64,000 nucleotides of DNA from Flavobacterium lutivivi. Lineage in GTDB: Bacteria; Bacteroidota; Bacteroidia; Flavobacteriales; Flavobacteriaceae. Positions 1-8,257 of this stretch are shown piece after piece. Position numbers and translations under genes: made by a program. The stretch spans positions 1 to 64,000 of the forward strand of contig NZ_BMIM01000007.1 of NCBI RefSeq assembly GCF_014642275.1, written 5' to 3'. Under the pieces are notes generated by a model, which was given only the letters and a program-made list of their open reading frames with translations, was not told where the DNA came from and did not search any database. How positions within the stretch are numbered: the first letter of the stretch is position 1; every line of letters begins with the position of its first letter.

Positions 1-2
1 CT

Positions 3-434
3 TTGTTAATTGAAAAGATAAGTTTATTCCATAAAATAAATAAAAACGACTTTGTTATTAAAGAAAATGATTCGGTTTATAACCTTTTTGGATTTTCATG
101 TAAAAAAAGAATCATCGAATTTTCAACATATAAATATGAGATTTATTACTCTACAATTGACCAGAAAAATTGTTTTTCTGAAGCTTTTTTTTATGGAAAT
201 TTAATCGATCAGGATATTTGGAATTTATTTGAAAATAGTCTAATAGTTCAATTTTCTCAAATTACTGATGTAAGTACAACTAGAATTTATTTGACTAAAT
301 TTGAAGATAACTTGAATAGATTAAGTATTGATTTGCCAAAGTATTACGAGTCAAAAAAGGACAAGAGATATAATAAATTTTCTGATTATTTAAAAATGTA
401 TACTATGACTCCCTCTAATGTATACAAAGAATAG
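3..434 (+). CDS. hypothetical protein, probably 5'-truncated by the window edge
   Basis: I do not recognise this protein. The reading frame is open to the first base of the window and the only early start is a TTG at position 3, so the true start probably lies upstream. The visible 143 residues are rich in Lys, Asn, Tyr and Phe and show no signal peptide, membrane segment or known motif. The composition resembles that of accessory genes such as small immunity proteins, but nothing here proves that. It is followed by about 290 bases of non-coding DNA that differs in texture from other gaps in the window. Confidence 0.5.
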   Translation: MLIEKISLFHKINKNDFVIKENDSVYNLFGFSCKKRIIEFSTYKYEIYYSTIDQKNCFSEAFFYGNLIDQDIWNLFENSLIVQFSQITDVSTTRIYLTKFEDNLNRLSIDLPKYYESKKDKRYNKFSDYLKMYTMTPSNVYKE

Positions 435-722
435 ATATTTTGAGAAAAAAATGCTATTAAGAACAATAGCCATTAATAAAGATTGACTCTTCCCAGCTCC
501 GCAAAGTCTCCTGACTTTAAGGAATAATAAATAACATTTCTTATCCAGAAGTAACGGAAAACATTTCCGTGCCATGAAGAGATTAAAAACATAACACCTA
601 TTGTTTTTTTAACCATACTATCAACTTAAGTAGCTATACTTCGTTACATTCAATCACAAATAGATAAACAAAAACCCAGCAAACAACGTTTGCTGGGTTT
701 TTAAATATAGTTGGGTTAGGAT
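435..722. other. intergenic stretch with non-coding, element-like DNA
   Basis: No convincing gene lies here. A minus-strand frame of 61 codons at 390-575 overlaps the preceding gene and has no family resemblance. On the minus strand, roughly 455-600, the DNA is less AT-rich and more complex than ordinary gaps here and contains the word GTCAGGAGACTTTGCGGAGC. It may be a remnant of a dispersed element. The right end holds the terminator of the metalloprotease gene. Confidence 0.4.
670..702. terminator. bidirectional hairpin terminator
   Basis: A perfect inverted repeat (671-684 against 688-701) with a 3-base loop has A-runs and T-runs on its two sides, so it can stop transcription from either direction. 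It lies 20 bases past the metalloprotease stop codon. Confidence 0.9.
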
Positions 723-3700
723 TTATTTTTTTACAAATCTTTTCACCGCAGATGAGTTCTCATCTGATACTTCAATGATGTAAGCACCAGCAGCTAATGC
801 GCTAATGTGTACTTCATTGTTTTCAATTTTTCCAGCAGCAACTTGTTGCCCCATCAAATTGTAAATTCTAAAGTTTGCAGCACTTTCAAGATTAGTAACA
901 TTCAATACATCACCAGTTACTGGGTTTGGATACAAACCAAAAGATAACGCTTTTGTATTGCCTTCATCTATTTTAGCTGTTGCAGTGATATTCACCGTGT
1001 AATCTTCAACTTGACCATAAGTATATGTTCCACATGGTGAAGTAGGTGCAGTGCTATATTTCATCATTACACGCATTCTTGTTGCTCCAAGAGTTGCAGT
1101 AGCAGGAACAGTAAACGATCCAGTAGCAGGAGTTGTTTGTGAACCAGTTTTTGTCCATACTTTTTCTCCTGTATCAGTAAACACACCGTTTTGGTTGTAA
1201 TCGATATAAACAGAATATGCTTCGTTATATTTAGTAGCAGTCCAGAATGGAGTTACAGATATTGTATTTGATGTTCCTCTAACCAAATTTGTTGATAAAG
1301 CTGTAAAGTCTTCATATCCAGCAGTTCCAGTAGAAGTGTTGTTTATTGTTCCTAATTGAACTTTTTGAATTCTCTCATCATTAGTGTTTGTAGCACTAGC
1401 AGTACAATAAGTTATGGTGTTAGCAGTTGTAGTCACACTTACTGCATTACTTGCTACAGAAACATTTCCAGCAGCATCTTTAGCTTTTACTGTAAATGAG
1501 TATGTTGTTGAAGCTGTTAAGCCAGTAACCGCATAGTTCGTTGAAGATGTTGAACCAAGTAAAACACCATCTTTATAAACATCATATCCAGTTACACCAA
1601 TATTATCTGTAGCACCAGACCATGAAAGGCTAGTTGAAGTAGATGTAGTTCCCGAAGCAGTTAATGTTGGAGCAGTTGGAGCAGTTGTATCCACAACAAT
1701 TGCTGAAGTAGTAACGCTTACTGCATTACTTGCTACAGAAACATTTCCAGCAGCATCTTTAGCTTTTACTGTAAATGAATAAGTTGTTGATGCTGTTAAA
1801 CCTGTAACTGCATAAGAAGTAGTAGAAGTTGTTCCAAGTAAAACGCCATCTTTATAAACATCATAAGCTGTAACTGCTACGTTGTCAGTAGCACCAGACC
1901 ATAATAAACTGGTAGTTGTTTGAGTTGTGCCAGATGCACTCAATGTTGGCGCAGTTGGCGCAGTAGTATCTGTCACACCAGAAGTAATGGTGAAGTTTGC
2001 ATTAGAAACGTCAAAGAAAATATGATTTGTTCCTTTAACCATTATTCTACAAGTTGTACTTGGAGTATTTGGTATACTAACTGCTTGTGTTCCATCATTC
2101 GGAGTTCCAGCAAGTATAGTTGACCATGTTGTTCCTCCATCTGTAGAAAGTAGAATATCAACATTAGCACAGTTTACTCCATTTGCAGTTGTTCCAGCCA
2201 CAGCCCAAGTAATTGTTTGTGTTGAACCACCAGAGTAGCTAACAGCAGTATTAGGAGATGTAACAGAAAACGGACCAGCAGTTGCGTTTACAGTTACAAT
2301 CATATCGTCACTATTGTTTGCAGCACCACTAGCTCTATTGTCACGAACAGTAAATCTGAAGTTTAATGTTCTTGCTACAGATGGCAATGCTTCTACAGTT
2401 AACTCTGAACCAGCAGTTGTAGTTGCTCCTGTAAGAACAGAAGCCATTCTAGGGAAATAACGAGTTGGTGAAGTTGTTGGACTGTAAGATCTAAAGTTTA
2501 CACCACTAGTTTTTGTTGCACTTGGCGCTGTTGTATTAGTTTGAGAATCCATTTGTTCCCAAATGTAAGTAAGTGTGTCACCATTTGCATCAGTTCCTGT
2601 TCCAGTTAACATGAATGGAGTACTTTTTGGCACAGTATAGTCTAAACCAGCATTAGCAGTTGGAACTGAATTTCCAGTAGCGGTATTAGTTTGACAAGTT
2701 TTTGTTTTAATATTGTTTGTAACCTGTTGGATACTTACAGCATGGAAATAAGCGTCTGAATGTGGTTGAACGTCAAGTGATGTAATTCCAGCATAACCCA
2801 TAATTGTTGATCCTGAACCTGGTTCAACTTGAACTCCAGTTCCTTCATTACCACCATGTGTCCATGTGTGGTTTGCACCAAATTGATGTCCTAATTCGTG
2901 AGCTACATAGTCAATATCAAAATTATCTCCTTGAGGAATTCCGTCAGCTGGAGAAGTAATACCACTTCCTTTTGAACCGTTTACACAAACGCAACCGATA
3001 CATCCAGCATTTCCACCACCACCAGAAGCTCCAAATAAGTGACCAACATCATAGTTTGCTTCACCAATAACTGAAGTTAAAGTTGATTGTAATTGTGAAT
3101 TCCAGCTAGACATACCTGATGCTGCAGAATAAGGATCAGTTGAAGCATTTGTATAGATTACTAAATCTGTATTAGCAATGATTTGCATTCTAACTCCAAA
3201 ATCTTTTTCAAAAACTCCATTACATCTTGTGATTGAAGCATTTATCGCAGCAAGAGCTAGTGCTTTTGTTCCACCGAAATATACAGTATATTCACCTGTA
3301 CATGACATTGCTAATCGGAAAGTTCTCAACGTAGCATCATCAGCATTTGGACGCAACATTGCACCCATTTGAACATCTGCATTAACTGCATCTACAACAG
3401 AACATTCAAACTTGTTAAGCGAAGCTGCTTTGTCAGCTTTTTTATAAACTGTATATGTTGTTAAATCCGCTGATATTGGCTCAATAAATTCAGCCGATTT
3501 ACCTGGTTTAAGCATCATTGCTTTAAATCCAAGTGGTGAAACACTAAAATAAGCTGTTGTTCCTGGTGAATCTAAATTTTCTCCAACATAAGAGCGAATT
3601 TCAGGATATTTTGCCTGTAGTTCAGGAGCCATTGTTGAATTTTCAACAATTCGATATCGTTCTGAAATACCATCAGCATTTGGAATACTAATAATTTGAT

Positions 3701-3926
3701 TTCCAGTCATGCTACCTTTAGCAAGTCTTTTTGGCGCTGCTACTAAAGAAGAACGCATTGCATCAAGGTCAAGAGAAAAAATCTGTTTTTCAGGTAAAAC
3801 CATTCTCGATTCTAGAGGTACCATGTCAGATTTTTTTGTTGTGGATTTCCAAAGTTGTACTTTGCTTTGTGCAAAAACAACACTCGAAAAAGCCAACATT
3901 ACAACAGGGAGTAATCTGTACTTCAT
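723..3926 (-). CDS. secreted reprolysin-like zinc metalloprotease with FN3 repeats and T9SS sorting domain
   Basis: This is a multidomain secreted protease of 1067 residues. A signal peptide ends at about residue 19 (VVFAQ) and is followed by a propeptide-like region to about 200. The catalytic domain carries HELGHQFGANH from about residue 343, the HExxHxxGxxH zinc site of M12B/reprolysin-type peptidases, followed by the Met-turn STIMGYAG. Then come a beta-rich region, two near-identical fibronectin type III repeats that begin DTTAPTAPTL, and a GEVED-type domain (about 838-985) ending GQVEDYTV. The C-terminus (LSFGLYPNPVTGDVLNV to VKRFVKK) is a T9SS type A sorting domain. The protein is expected to cross the outer membrane by T9SS and be released or anchored. 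Its substrate is unknown. Confidence 0.93.
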   Translation of the reverse strand: MKYRLLPVVMLAFSSVVFAQSKVQLWKSTTKKSDMVPLESRMVLPEKQIFSLDLDAMRSSLVAAPKRLAKGSMTGNQIISIPNADGISERYRIVENSTMAPELQAKYPEIRSYVGENLDSPGTTAYFSVSPLGFKAMMLKPGKSAEFIEPISADLTTYTVYKKADKAASLNKFECSVVDAVNADVQMGAMLRPNADDATLRTFRLAMSCTGEYTVYFGGTKALALAAINASITRCNGVFEKDFGVRMQIIANTDLVIYTNASTDPYSAASGMSSWNSQLQSTLTSVIGEANYDVGHLFGASGGGGNAGCIGCVCVNGSKGSGITSPADGIPQGDNFDIDYVAHELGHQFGANHTWTHGGNEGTGVQVEPGSGSTIMGYAGITSLDVQPHSDAYFHAVSIQQVTNNIKTKTCQTNTATGNSVPTANAGLDYTVPKSTPFMLTGTGTDANGDTLTYIWEQMDSQTNTTAPSATKTSGVNFRSYSPTTSPTRYFPRMASVLTGATTTAGSELTVEALPSVARTLNFRFTVRDNRASGAANNSDDMIVTVNATAGPFSVTSPNTAVSYSGGSTQTITWAVAGTTANGVNCANVDILLSTDGGTTWSTILAGTPNDGTQAVSIPNTPSTTCRIMVKGTNHIFFDVSNANFTITSGVTDTTAPTAPTLSASGTTQTTTSLLWSGATDNVAVTAYDVYKDGVLLGTTSTTSYAVTGLTASTTYSFTVKAKDAAGNVSVASNAVSVTTSAIVVDTTAPTAPTLTASGTTSTSTSLSWSGATDNIGVTGYDVYKDGVLLGSTSSTNYAVTGLTASTTYSFTVKAKDAAGNVSVASNAVSVTTTANTITYCTASATNTNDERIQKVQLGTINNTSTGTAGYEDFTALSTNLVRGTSNTISVTPFWTATKYNEAYSVYIDYNQNGVFTDTGEKVWTKTGSQTTPATGSFTVPATATLGATRMRVMMKYSTAPTSPCGTYTYGQVEDYTVNITATAKIDEGNTKALSFGLYPNPVTGDVLNVTNLESAANFRIYNLMGQQVAAGKIENNEVHISALAAGAYIIEVSDENSSAVKRFVKK
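1430..1970 (-). repeat. tandem DNA repeat encoding two FN3 domains, period 279 bp
   Basis: Two adjacent copies within the metalloprotease gene are almost identical at the DNA level. The word ACTGCATTACTTGCTACAG occurs at 1441 and again at 1720, a period of 279 bases or exactly 93 codons, so the frame is kept. This implies a recent duplication or ongoing gene conversion. Confidence 0.9.
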
Positions 3927-3957
3927 AATTTTGTTATATTTGGTTAAATTAGTTGTT

Positions 3958-3965
3958 CAAATGTA
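3958..3965 (-). promoter_or_regulatory. candidate -7 promoter box of the metalloprotease gene
   Basis: The minus strand reads TACATTTG, a match to the Bacteroidota -7 element TAnnTTTG, about 32 bases before the ATG. No good -33 TTG is visible at the expected distance. Confidence 0.45.
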
Positions 3966-4113
3966 TAATTATTTTTTAATGATGTGTTAGCTTTTTTTGA
4001 AAAATATTACCAAATCGACAAACTACCTATTGTTTAAATAAGATATAGACAATAAATAAGACAAAACTTAAATAAATTATCACATTGAGCATAAAAAATT
4101 AATATTTTTTGAA

Positions 4114-5226
4114 ATGAATTTTAGTTATTGGGAGTTAAAAAACTGGTTTTCAGGTGTAGATTATACAATTATAGGTAGTGGAATTGTTGGTCTTCATTGC
4201 GCATTATCTTTGAAAGAAAGGTTTCCAGAAAGTAAAATTTTAGTTTTAGAAAAAGGAATTTTACCTCAAGGAGCAAGCACAAAAAACGCAGGATTTGCAT
4301 GTTTCGGAAGTGTTTCAGAAATTATTGATGATTTAAAATCGCACAGCGAAGAGGAAGTTGTTCAATTGGTTCAAAAAAGATGGCAAGGACTTCAGTTATT
4401 GAGAAAAAACCTTGGCGACAATGCGCTAGATATTAAACCATTTGGTGGTTATGAGCTTTTTTTACAAGATGATGAAAGTGGATATAATGAATGTTTGCAA
4501 AAAATGCCTTTTATCAATGAAATTTTGAAACCAATTTTTAGAAATGAGGTTTTCACAAAGCAAATCGATCGCTTTGGTTTTAAAAACATTAAAGATTATG
4601 TGTTGTTTAATCCCTATGAAGCACAAATTGATACTGGCAAAATGATGCATGCCTTGCTAGAAAAAGTTGTTTCTAAAGGGATAATGATACTCAATCAAAT
4701 TGAAGTTTCACATTTTAATGAAGTTTCTAATGGAGTTGAAATATTTTTTTCTGAATTTGGATTTAAAACCAAAAAAGTTTTATTTGCTACTAATGGTTTT
4801 GCTTCAAAAATAATTAATCAACCAGTAAAACCTTCTCGTGCTCAAGTGTTGATAACAGAGCCAATAGAAAATCTCGATATAAGAGGAACATTTCACATAG
4901 ACAAAGGATACTATTATTTTAGAAACATTGATAATAGAATTTTACTTGGTGGTGGAAGAAACCTTGATTTTGAAGGAGAAACTACTACTGAGTTTGGTCT
5001 AACAGAAAATATTCAAAACAGGTTGGAAGTTTTATTAAAAGAAGTAATTTTACCAAATCAGGATGTAAAAATTGAACATCGATGGAGTGGAATTATGGGA
5101 ATGGGTTCAAGCAAAAGACCGATTGTAGAACAAATTTCAAGCAACGTTTACTGTGGTGTTAGGCTTGGTGGAATGGGAGTTGCCATAGGAAGTCTAGTAG
5201 GAAAAGAATTAGCTGATTTAGTATAA
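4114..5226 (+). CDS. FAD-dependent oxidoreductase, DAO (glycine/D-amino-acid oxidase-like) family
   Basis: A Rossmann dinucleotide-binding motif (IIGSGIVGLHCAL, about residues 19-31) and the STKNAGFACFGS segment, typical of DAO-fold enzymes, are followed by the LLGGGRN strand and a C-terminal FAD-contacting GVRLGGMGVAIGS segment. The length of 370 residues is normal for the family. It probably oxidises a secondary or primary amine in the cytoplasm, but the substrate cannot be read from the sequence. The next gene, mtgA, starts 3 bases after the stop, so the two are likely co-transcribed although no shared pathway is evident. Confidence 0.85.
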   Translation: MNFSYWELKNWFSGVDYTIIGSGIVGLHCALSLKERFPESKILVLEKGILPQGASTKNAGFACFGSVSEIIDDLKSHSEEEVVQLVQKRWQGLQLLRKNLGDNALDIKPFGGYELFLQDDESGYNECLQKMPFINEILKPIFRNEVFTKQIDRFGFKNIKDYVLFNPYEAQIDTGKMMHALLEKVVSKGIMILNQIEVSHFNEVSNGVEIFFSEFGFKTKKVLFATNGFASKIINQPVKPSRAQVLITEPIENLDIRGTFHIDKGYYYFRNIDNRILLGGGRNLDFEGETTTEFGLTENIQNRLEVLLKEVILPNQDVKIEHRWSGIMGMGSSKRPIVEQISSNVYCGVRLGGMGVAIGSLVGKELADLV

Positions 5227-5229
5227 GTT

Positions 5230-5913
5230 ATGATTAAAAAAATTATTCGATTTATTTGGAAATTAATGCTTTGGTTTTTTGGCATTTCTATTTTTTTTGT
5301 AGTTTTATTCAAATGGGTTCCTGTTCCGTTTACGCCATTGATGGCTATCCGATTGATAGAATTTAAACTAGATAGTAAGGAAGATGCTGTTTTTAGTCAT
5401 GATTGGGAACCGTTAGAAAATATTTCTCCAAATCTGCAAAAAGCTGTTATTGCAAGTGAAGACGGAAATTTCTTGAAACATAGCGGATTTGATTTTAATG
5501 CGATGCAAAAAGCATTTAAAAACAACCAAAAAGGCAAACGATTAAAAGGAGGAAGCACTATTTCGCAACAGACCGCAAAAAATGTTTTTCTATGGCAAGG
5601 AAGAAGCTATCTAAGGAAAGGTCTTGAAGCCTATTTTACTGTTTTGATTGAACTTATTTGGGGAAAAGAACGAATAATGGAAGTCTATCTTAATAGCATC
5701 GAAATGGGAAATGGAGTTTATGGTGCACAAGCCGCAGCAAGACATTGGTATAGCACTTCTGCAGATAAATTGACAAAAAGAGAAGCTGCTGGAATTGCTG
5801 CAATACTCCCAAATCCTAGAAAATTTAAAGCATCAAACTCTTCGTCATACATTAATAGAAGAAAAGATAAAATCATGAGAGTAATGAGCCATGTTGGGAA
5901 AATTGAATATTAA
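5230..5913 (+). CDS. mtgA: monofunctional biosynthetic peptidoglycan transglycosylase
   Basis: This is a GT51-family glycosyltransferase that polymerises lipid II glycan strands without a transpeptidase domain. An N-terminal membrane anchor spans about residues 9-28. The catalytic motif SEDGNFLKHSGFD (general base Glu), the GGSTISQQTAKN motif and EVYLNSIEMGNGVYG are all present. The length of 227 residues is standard for MtgA. The 3' end overlaps the next gene by 23 bases, and the upstream oxidoreductase stops 3 bases before the start, so this is a tight operon. Confidence 0.95.
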   Translation: MIKKIIRFIWKLMLWFFGISIFFVVLFKWVPVPFTPLMAIRLIEFKLDSKEDAVFSHDWEPLENISPNLQKAVIASEDGNFLKHSGFDFNAMQKAFKNNQKGKRLKGGSTISQQTAKNVFLWQGRSYLRKGLEAYFTVLIELIWGKERIMEVYLNSIEMGNGVYGAQAAARHWYSTSADKLTKREAAGIAAILPNPRKFKASNSSSYINRRKDKIMRVMSHVGKIEY

Positions 5914-6838
5914 TAAAATCCATTCCTTACTTTTTCTTCTTTTGGTATCAAACGTTTTTTCTCAAGGAAATAAAACCTTTAGATTTGGAATTTCAATTGA
6001 TAACGACTCATTTACTTCTGTCGTTAACGATAAATATTATACCGCAGGAACAACTATTTTTGCAAACTATGTTTCAAAGAATTCCCATGAAAACAGAAAA
6101 ATTATAAAAGGTTTTAGTTTGTTTCAAAAATTTTTTAATCCTGCTTGGGTCAAATCAGAAAATATTGAATATCACAATCGTCCTTATGCGGGTTTGCTGG
6201 TTGGAGAGCATGAAGTTACTAGGTTTTATAAATCTGATTTTGTTTGGAAAACACAGTATCAAATAGGTTTTGTTGGACCCAATTCCTTTGCCGAGGAATT
6301 TCAGGAATGGATGCATACCACTTTTAATTTTGGAAAAGTTTATGGTTGGAAAAATCAAATACAAAATGCATTTGTTATTCAATACAACACCACTTTGGTA
6401 AAACCTTTTTTGCGTTCCTCAAAAAACGAAAAGTATGATTTTTTTTATTGGAAATCATCTATAGAAGCTGGAACAGCCTTCAATTCTATCAACTCAGGTT
6501 TTTTGTTGAGAGTTTCATTGAAAAATAAAATTCAAAATCTTAATGAATCAAATTTTTTCCCATCGTTCAGCGGTAAAAAAGAATTTTATCTATTTTTCAA
6601 TCCAGAGATAAATCTTCAAATTTATGATGCTACTATTCAAGGTAGTATGTTCAGCAACAATAGTCCTTTGACGTATGATATAATTCCAGTTAGATTCAGA
6701 ATGAATGCAGGAATAAATTACGATTACGAAAGTTTACATTTGAAATATGGATTTCATTACACAACAAACGAGGTTTCAAAGAGTACTGCAACAGGATATT
6801 ATTACGGAACACTATCGTTAGCATATGATTTTAAATAA
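5891..6838 (+). CDS. LpxR-like lipid A deacylase family outer-membrane protein (DUF2219)
   Basis: A signal peptide (residues 1-24, ending NVFSQ) precedes a 12-strand-type beta barrel. The N-terminal DNDSF pattern and YYTAGTTIF, then RPYAGLLVGEHE and the GFVGPNSFAEEFQEW segment, match the LpxR family, which removes the 3'-acyloxyacyl chain of lipid A in the outer leaflet. The deacylase activity itself is inferred. The ATG lies 23 bases inside mtgA in another frame, and no later Met precedes a good signal peptide. A hairpin terminator follows the stop directly. Confidence 0.8.
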   Translation: MLGKLNINKIHSLLFLLLVSNVFSQGNKTFRFGISIDNDSFTSVVNDKYYTAGTTIFANYVSKNSHENRKIIKGFSLFQKFFNPAWVKSENIEYHNRPYAGLLVGEHEVTRFYKSDFVWKTQYQIGFVGPNSFAEEFQEWMHTTFNFGKVYGWKNQIQNAFVIQYNTTLVKPFLRSSKNEKYDFFYWKSSIEAGTAFNSINSGFLLRVSLKNKIQNLNESNFFPSFSGKKEFYLFFNPEINLQIYDATIQGSMFSNNSPLTYDIIPVRFRMNAGINYDYESLHLKYGFHYTTNEVSKSTATGYYYGTLSLAYDFK

Positions 6839-6866
6839 AAAAACTCCCATTTTTGGGAGTTTTTTT
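6837..6866. terminator. bidirectional terminator shared by convergent genes
   Basis: Seven A residues plus CTCCCA pair with TGGGAG plus seven T residues around a TTTT loop. It lies between the LpxR-like gene and the convergent DoxX gene. Confidence 0.92.
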
Positions 6867-6867
6867 A

Positions 6868-7248
6868 TTAATAAAACAATGGTTTGTATTGTGGCCAATG
6901 TTTATATATCAAAACTACATTGAAGATAACTATGATTAGCGCCATCGAAAGACCTGGAATGTCTAAAAATAAGTGGAAAAGCAGAATGTTTATTGAAATT
7001 GGTGCTAATAGAATTAACGCAAAAGCAACCCATTTTTTTAGCAATAACAATACTCCAATTAAAACTTCTAAAACACCAACAGTTTTCAAAACGTAGCCAG
7101 TATTTGCCAATGAAGTCATAAATTGACCAGCTTTTTCAGGCAATTCGGGTAATGGGATAAAAGGAGATGGCATTAATTTATTTAATCCAAAAAGAATCAA
7201 CACAATTCCCAGTACTATCCGGATGATTTTTGTAAATAATGAATTCAT
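6868..7248 (-). CDS. DoxX family membrane protein
   Basis: This is a 126-residue inner-membrane protein with four hydrophobic helices. The first helix (IIRIVLGIVLILFGLNKL) ends in the FGLNKL pattern typical of DoxX-like proteins, followed by a PSPFIPLPELPEKAGQFM loop and a GVLEVLIGVLLLL helix. DoxX relatives are linked to quinone or thiol redox and respiration, but the function of this subgroup is not established. It is a single gene, convergent with the LpxR-like gene. Confidence 0.8.
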   Translation of the reverse strand: MNSLFTKIIRIVLGIVLILFGLNKLMPSPFIPLPELPEKAGQFMTSLANTGYVLKTVGVLEVLIGVLLLLKKWVAFALILLAPISINILLFHLFLDIPGLSMALIIVIFNVVLIYKHWPQYKPLFY

Positions 7249-7416
7249 AGATTTTGGTTTTTATAATTAGCAATATTGTAAAAATAAAATTAATTTTTTA
7301 TGCATTTAATAATATTTGTTTTAATTTATTAACAGATTGTTTTTTATGAAAAATAAAATATTCAAAACTTGTAACATAAACATGCCCCAATAGTCCTATT
7401 TATAAACAAAAAAATT

Positions 7417-8217
7417 ATGACAGCTCACGAAATAGATTACCATATTTATGGTGAAGAAATGCAATATGTAGAAATAGAACTTGATCCTCAAGAAATAGTT
7501 GTTGCCGAAGCAGGTAGTTTTATGATGATGGAAAATGGCATTCAGATGCAAACAATCTTTGGCGACGGTTCACAACAGCAACAAGGAATTTTTGATAAGT
7601 TACTTTCTGCAGGGAAAAGGGTTTTGACAGGCGAAAGTCTTTTTATGACGGCATACATCAATCAAAACATGAAAAAAAGTAAAGTTTCTTTTGCTTCGCC
7701 TTATCCCGGAAAAATCATTCCTATAGATTTAACCCAGTTTCAAGGAAAGTTTATTTGTCAAAAAGATGCTTTTCTTTGCGCTGCAAAAGGCGTATCAGTT
7801 GGAATTGAGTTTTCTAAAAAACTTGGACGAGGATTATTTGGTGGAGAAGGATTTATCATGCAAAAAATTGAAGGCGATGGAATGGCATTTGTCCATAGTG
7901 GCGGAACTTTGGCCAAAAAGGAACTTGCTTCTGGCGAGGTATTGAAAGTAGATACTGGCTGTATTGTTGGGTTTACAAAAGATGTAGATTATGATATTGA
8001 GTTTGTAGGCGGAATTAAAAACACCATTTTTGGAGGCGAAGGAATGTTTTTTGCAACACTTCGTGGTCCAGGAACTGTATATGTACAATCATTACCATTC
8101 AGCCGATTAGCCGATAGAGTTATAGCTTCTGCACCAAGAAATGGCGGAAGTAGCCGAGAAGAAGGAAGTCTTCTTGGAGGTTTAGGTAGAATGATTGATG
8201 GCGATAACAGGTTTTAA
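7417..8217 (+). CDS. AIM24/TIGR00266 family protein
   Basis: The 266-residue protein is rich in beta strands and glycine, with repeated motifs such as [24 protein letters not shown] and [15 protein letters not shown], characteristic of the TIGR00266/AIM24 (tryptophan-RNA-binding-attenuator-like) fold. The biochemical role of bacterial members is unknown. It has no signal peptide. It is monocistronic: a 168-base gap precedes it and a strong terminator follows. The start ATG is preceded by an A-rich leader with no Shine-Dalgarno sequence, as usual for this phylum. Confidence 0.85.
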   Translation: MTAHEIDYHIYGEEMQYVEIELDPQEIVVAEAGSFMMMENGIQMQTIFGDGSQQQQGIFDKLLSAGKRVLTGESLFMTAYINQNMKKSKVSFASPYPGKIIPIDLTQFQGKFICQKDAFLCAAKGVSVGIEFSKKLGRGLFGGEGFIMQKIEGDGMAFVHSGGTLAKKELASGEVLKVDTGCIVGFTKDVDYDIEFVGGIKNTIFGGEGMFFATLRGPGTVYVQSLPFSRLADRVIASAPRNGGSSREEGSLLGGLGRMIDGDNRF

Positions 8218-8226
8218 TCATTATAA

Positions 8227-8256
8227 AAAAAAGCATCTCAACTGAGATGCTTTTTT
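8227..8256. terminator. bidirectional terminator
   Basis: Poly-A, GCATCTCA, an AC loop, TGAGATGC and poly-T form a strong hairpin between the convergent AIM24 and TonB-receptor genes. Confidence 0.92.
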
Positions 8257-8257
8257 A

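Noticed and set aside
390-575. 61-codon minus-strand frame
   Set aside because: It overlaps the preceding gene, has no recognisable motif and lies in element-like DNA; likely not a gene.
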